From Nitrospiria bacterium (GTDB lineage Bacteria; Nitrospirota; Nitrospiria; Nitrospirales; UBA8639), in the NCBI GenBank assembly GCA_030430725.1, contig JAUIKP010000192.1, positions 1 through 6,460 of the forward strand: 6,460 bases of DNA, given 5' to 3'. The translations under genes were made by a program, and so were the position numbers. The notes under the pieces were generated by a model. The model worked only from the letters and a program-made list of their open reading frames with translations. It made no database searches and had not been told where the DNA came from. Each line of letters opens with the position of its first letter. Position 1 is the first letter of the stretch. This document shows, piece after piece, positions 4,908 through 6,460 of this stretch.

Positions 4908-5767
4908 ACCATCGTTCCGACACATCTTTTCCTTTTCCTGTCAAAGTATCGCTCCTATCGTCTAGTCTCTTCTTGGGCCTGTTTTTTTTTCTCCCCCTGA
5001 TATTGGTCTTTGGGGTAAGTCTGGCGAGCCGGGGAATGTATGGGGGGATTACCTGGATCGCTACCTGGGAAAATTACCAACGTGTCTTTGATCCACTCGT
5101 GGGGGTGATATTCTTCCGGTCTCTTTTCCTGGCCGGATTGACGACGCTCATCTGTGCGGTGGTGGGGTTTCCGTTGGCCTATTGTTTGTCCAGGGCGTCC
5201 AAGCCCTGGCAACTCATATTGCTGACGCTAGTGATGATTCCATTTTGGACCAATTTTTTGGTTCGCACCTATGCCTGGGTGCTGATCCTTAGAGCGGACG
5301 GTATTTTGAATAGTCTGTTGATCGGGTTGGGATTGCTGGATGAGCCCCTTTCCCTCTTATTCACCGATCTGTCGGTATTCGTGGGACTGGTTTATGGCTA
5401 TCTGCCCTTTATGGTGCTTCCTTTGGTGGTGGCCATAGAACGTATTCCGCCGCAATTGGAAGATGCGGCGTTTGACTTATATGCCTCTAGGGGCAGGATG
5501 TTTCGACATGTCCTGCTTCCTCTCAGTACTCCAGGCTTTCTCGCCGGCGGGGTGTTGGTCTTTATTCCTTCCCTCGGGGCCTTTATTACCCCCTATCTGT
5601 TGGGTGGAGGACAAAACATGATGCTGGGGACGTTCATTCAACAAGAATTCCTGGTCGCACGAGACTGGCCGTTTGGATCCGCGCTCTCCTTCGGATTAAT
5701 GGGAACCGTCCTCCTCCTCCTCTGGTTTCTACTCGGTCGTATGTCCGTTGAGAAGGAACCGTCATGA
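4901..5767 (+). CDS. potB: Spermidine/putrescine-type ABC transporter permease PotB
   Basis: This inner-membrane permease pairs with PotC to form the translocation channel. I chose the ATG at 4901, which overlaps the potA stop by 7 bases (ATGCTGA), giving 288 residues, near the family norm. An ATG at 4856 would add 15 residues and overlap potA by 52 bases; neither has a clear ribosome site, so translational coupling is likely. About six membrane segments are visible, near residues 17-40, 67-95, 103-128, 157-178, 213-238 and 260-279. PotB hallmarks are IPFWTNFLVRTYAWVLIL (113-130), the LLGG segment (233-236) and RDWPFGSALS (254-263). The EAA loop that contacts the ATPase is EDAAFDLYASRGRMFRHVLLP (187-207, read as E187 to P207). 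Its usual glycine is Tyr194. The stop overlaps potC by 4 bases. Confidence 0.9.
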   Translation: MLNHRSDTSFPFPVKVSLLSSSLFLGLFFFLPLILVFGVSLASRGMYGGITWIATWENYQRVFDPLVGVIFFRSLFLAGLTTLICAVVGFPLAYCLSRASKPWQLILLTLVMIPFWTNFLVRTYAWVLILRADGILNSLLIGLGLLDEPLSLLFTDLSVFVGLVYGYLPFMVLPLVVAIERIPPQLEDAAFDLYASRGRMFRHVLLPLSTPGFLAGGVLVFIPSLGAFITPYLLGGGQNMMLGTFIQQEFLVARDWPFGSALSFGLMGTVLLLLWFLLGRMSVEKEPS

Positions 5768-6460
5768 AACGGATGCCGTACAGCTTCCTCGTGATGAGCC
5801 TGCTGGTGCTGCTGTTTTTATATCTGCCGGTCGTCATCCTGATCGGGTTGTCCTTTAATGCCTCCACGATGGGAGTGGCGTGGAAAGGGTTCACGTTCCA
5901 GTGGTATGAAAAGCTGGCGATGGACCAGGGGATCCTCGAGGCCGCGCTCAATAGTGTGGTCATTGCCCTGCTCTCAACCGGAATGGCTCTTATCCTTGGA
6001 GTGGGGACTGCCATCGGTCTGGAAACCCGTCAGGAAAGGCAAAGGTCCTGGGTCAATATGATCCTGGTGTTGCCCCTGGTGATACCGGAAATTTTATTGG
6101 GCGTGGCCTTATTGATGGTGTTTGTCCTGTGTCAGGCCCATCTGGGGTTTGGTACCATTATTATCGGTCACATGGTTTTCAATCTCCCCTTGACCATCGT
6201 AATTGTCAGGGCACGCCTCCGTAAGCTGGACCCTGCCTGGGAGGATGCGGCCCGTGATTTGGGTGCCACGTCATGGGATGTGCTCACCCGTATTACCCTT
6301 CCCTTGTTACGCCCGGCAATTTGGGGAGCAGCTTTGCTAGGGTTTACCGTATCTTTGGATGACTTTGTGGTGACATTTTTTGTGGCCGGCCCGGGTTCGA
6401 CGACGTTACCACTCAAAGTGTTTTCGATGATCAAAACAGGTATGACTCCGGAGATTAATG
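5764..6460 (+). CDS. potC: Spermidine/putrescine-type ABC transporter permease PotC (3' end cut by window)
   Basis: This is the second permease of the polyamine importer. The ATG at 5764 overlaps the potB stop (ATGA), and the frame stays open to the window edge, giving 232 residues. E. coli PotC has 264, so roughly 30 to 40 are missing. The N-terminal helix is near 7-31 (MSLLVLLFLYLPVVILIGLS within it), followed by segments near 60-85, 97-121, 127-150 and 184-208. The early FNAS and W-Y-E-K-L region is typical. The EAA loop at 160-180 is canonical, with E160, A162-A163, G167 and L179-P180. The C-terminal signature VSLDDFVVTFFVAGPGSTTL (196-215) followed by PLKVFSMIKTGMTPEIN is a PotC hallmark. 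PotD, the periplasmic binding protein, often follows but lies beyond the window. Confidence 0.92.
   Translation, partial: MKRMPYSFLVMSLLVLLFLYLPVVILIGLSFNASTMGVAWKGFTFQWYEKLAMDQGILEAALNSVVIALLSTGMALILGVGTAIGLETRQERQRSWVNMILVLPLVIPEILLGVALLMVFVLCQAHLGFGTIIIGHMVFNLPLTIVIVRARLRKLDPAWEDAARDLGATSWDVLTRITLPLLRPAIWGAALLGFTVSLDDFVVTFFVAGPGSTTLPLKVFSMIKTGMTPEIN

Overview
The window reads as bacterial DNA of middling GC content. It has Shine-Dalgarno sites, overlapping operon genes and TTG/GTG starts. Tandem stand-alone STAS proteins, an ISL3-type transposase remnant and a potABC operon fit a Gram-negative environmental bacterium. A Nitrospirota member such as Nitrospira is my guess only; no marker gene here fixes the taxon.

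Layout. Bases 1-144 hold the 3' end of a STAS-domain gene cut by the window edge. Bases 145-2487 are a gene-poor, partly decayed stretch. It carries a doubtful small plus-strand ORF (396-506), a minus-strand pair of small genes (a 26-residue single-helix peptide at 930-1010 and a 78-residue protein with two CxxC pairs at 660-896), and a broken ISL3-family transposase remnant (about 1643-1962, minus) with palindromes just upstream of its start. Bases 2488-3262 hold two adjacent STAS genes on the plus strand. The first has an intact DSxG phospho-acceptor site, and the second has an altered one (NSRALG). Bases 3263-3728 are non-coding, with two 8-bp inverted repeats and a short direct repeat. A good sigma70-like promoter (3729-3758) then leads into potA-potB-potC. 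The genes overlap by 7 and 4 bases, and potC runs off the right edge.

How the parts work together. PotA (ATPase), PotB and PotC (permeases) form the membrane core of a spermidine/putrescine-type ABC importer; the binding protein PotD is not in the window. The STAS proteins look like anti-sigma-factor antagonists or related phospho-switch partners, but no kinase or phosphatase is present. The three STAS C-termini are alike (PSPSVRAAL, PKPSVRALL, PKPAVREML), so they are probably paralogues, with the first separated from the other two by about 2.3 kb of decayed mobile DNA. The least explained parts are the minus-strand small-gene pair and the altered STAS protein.
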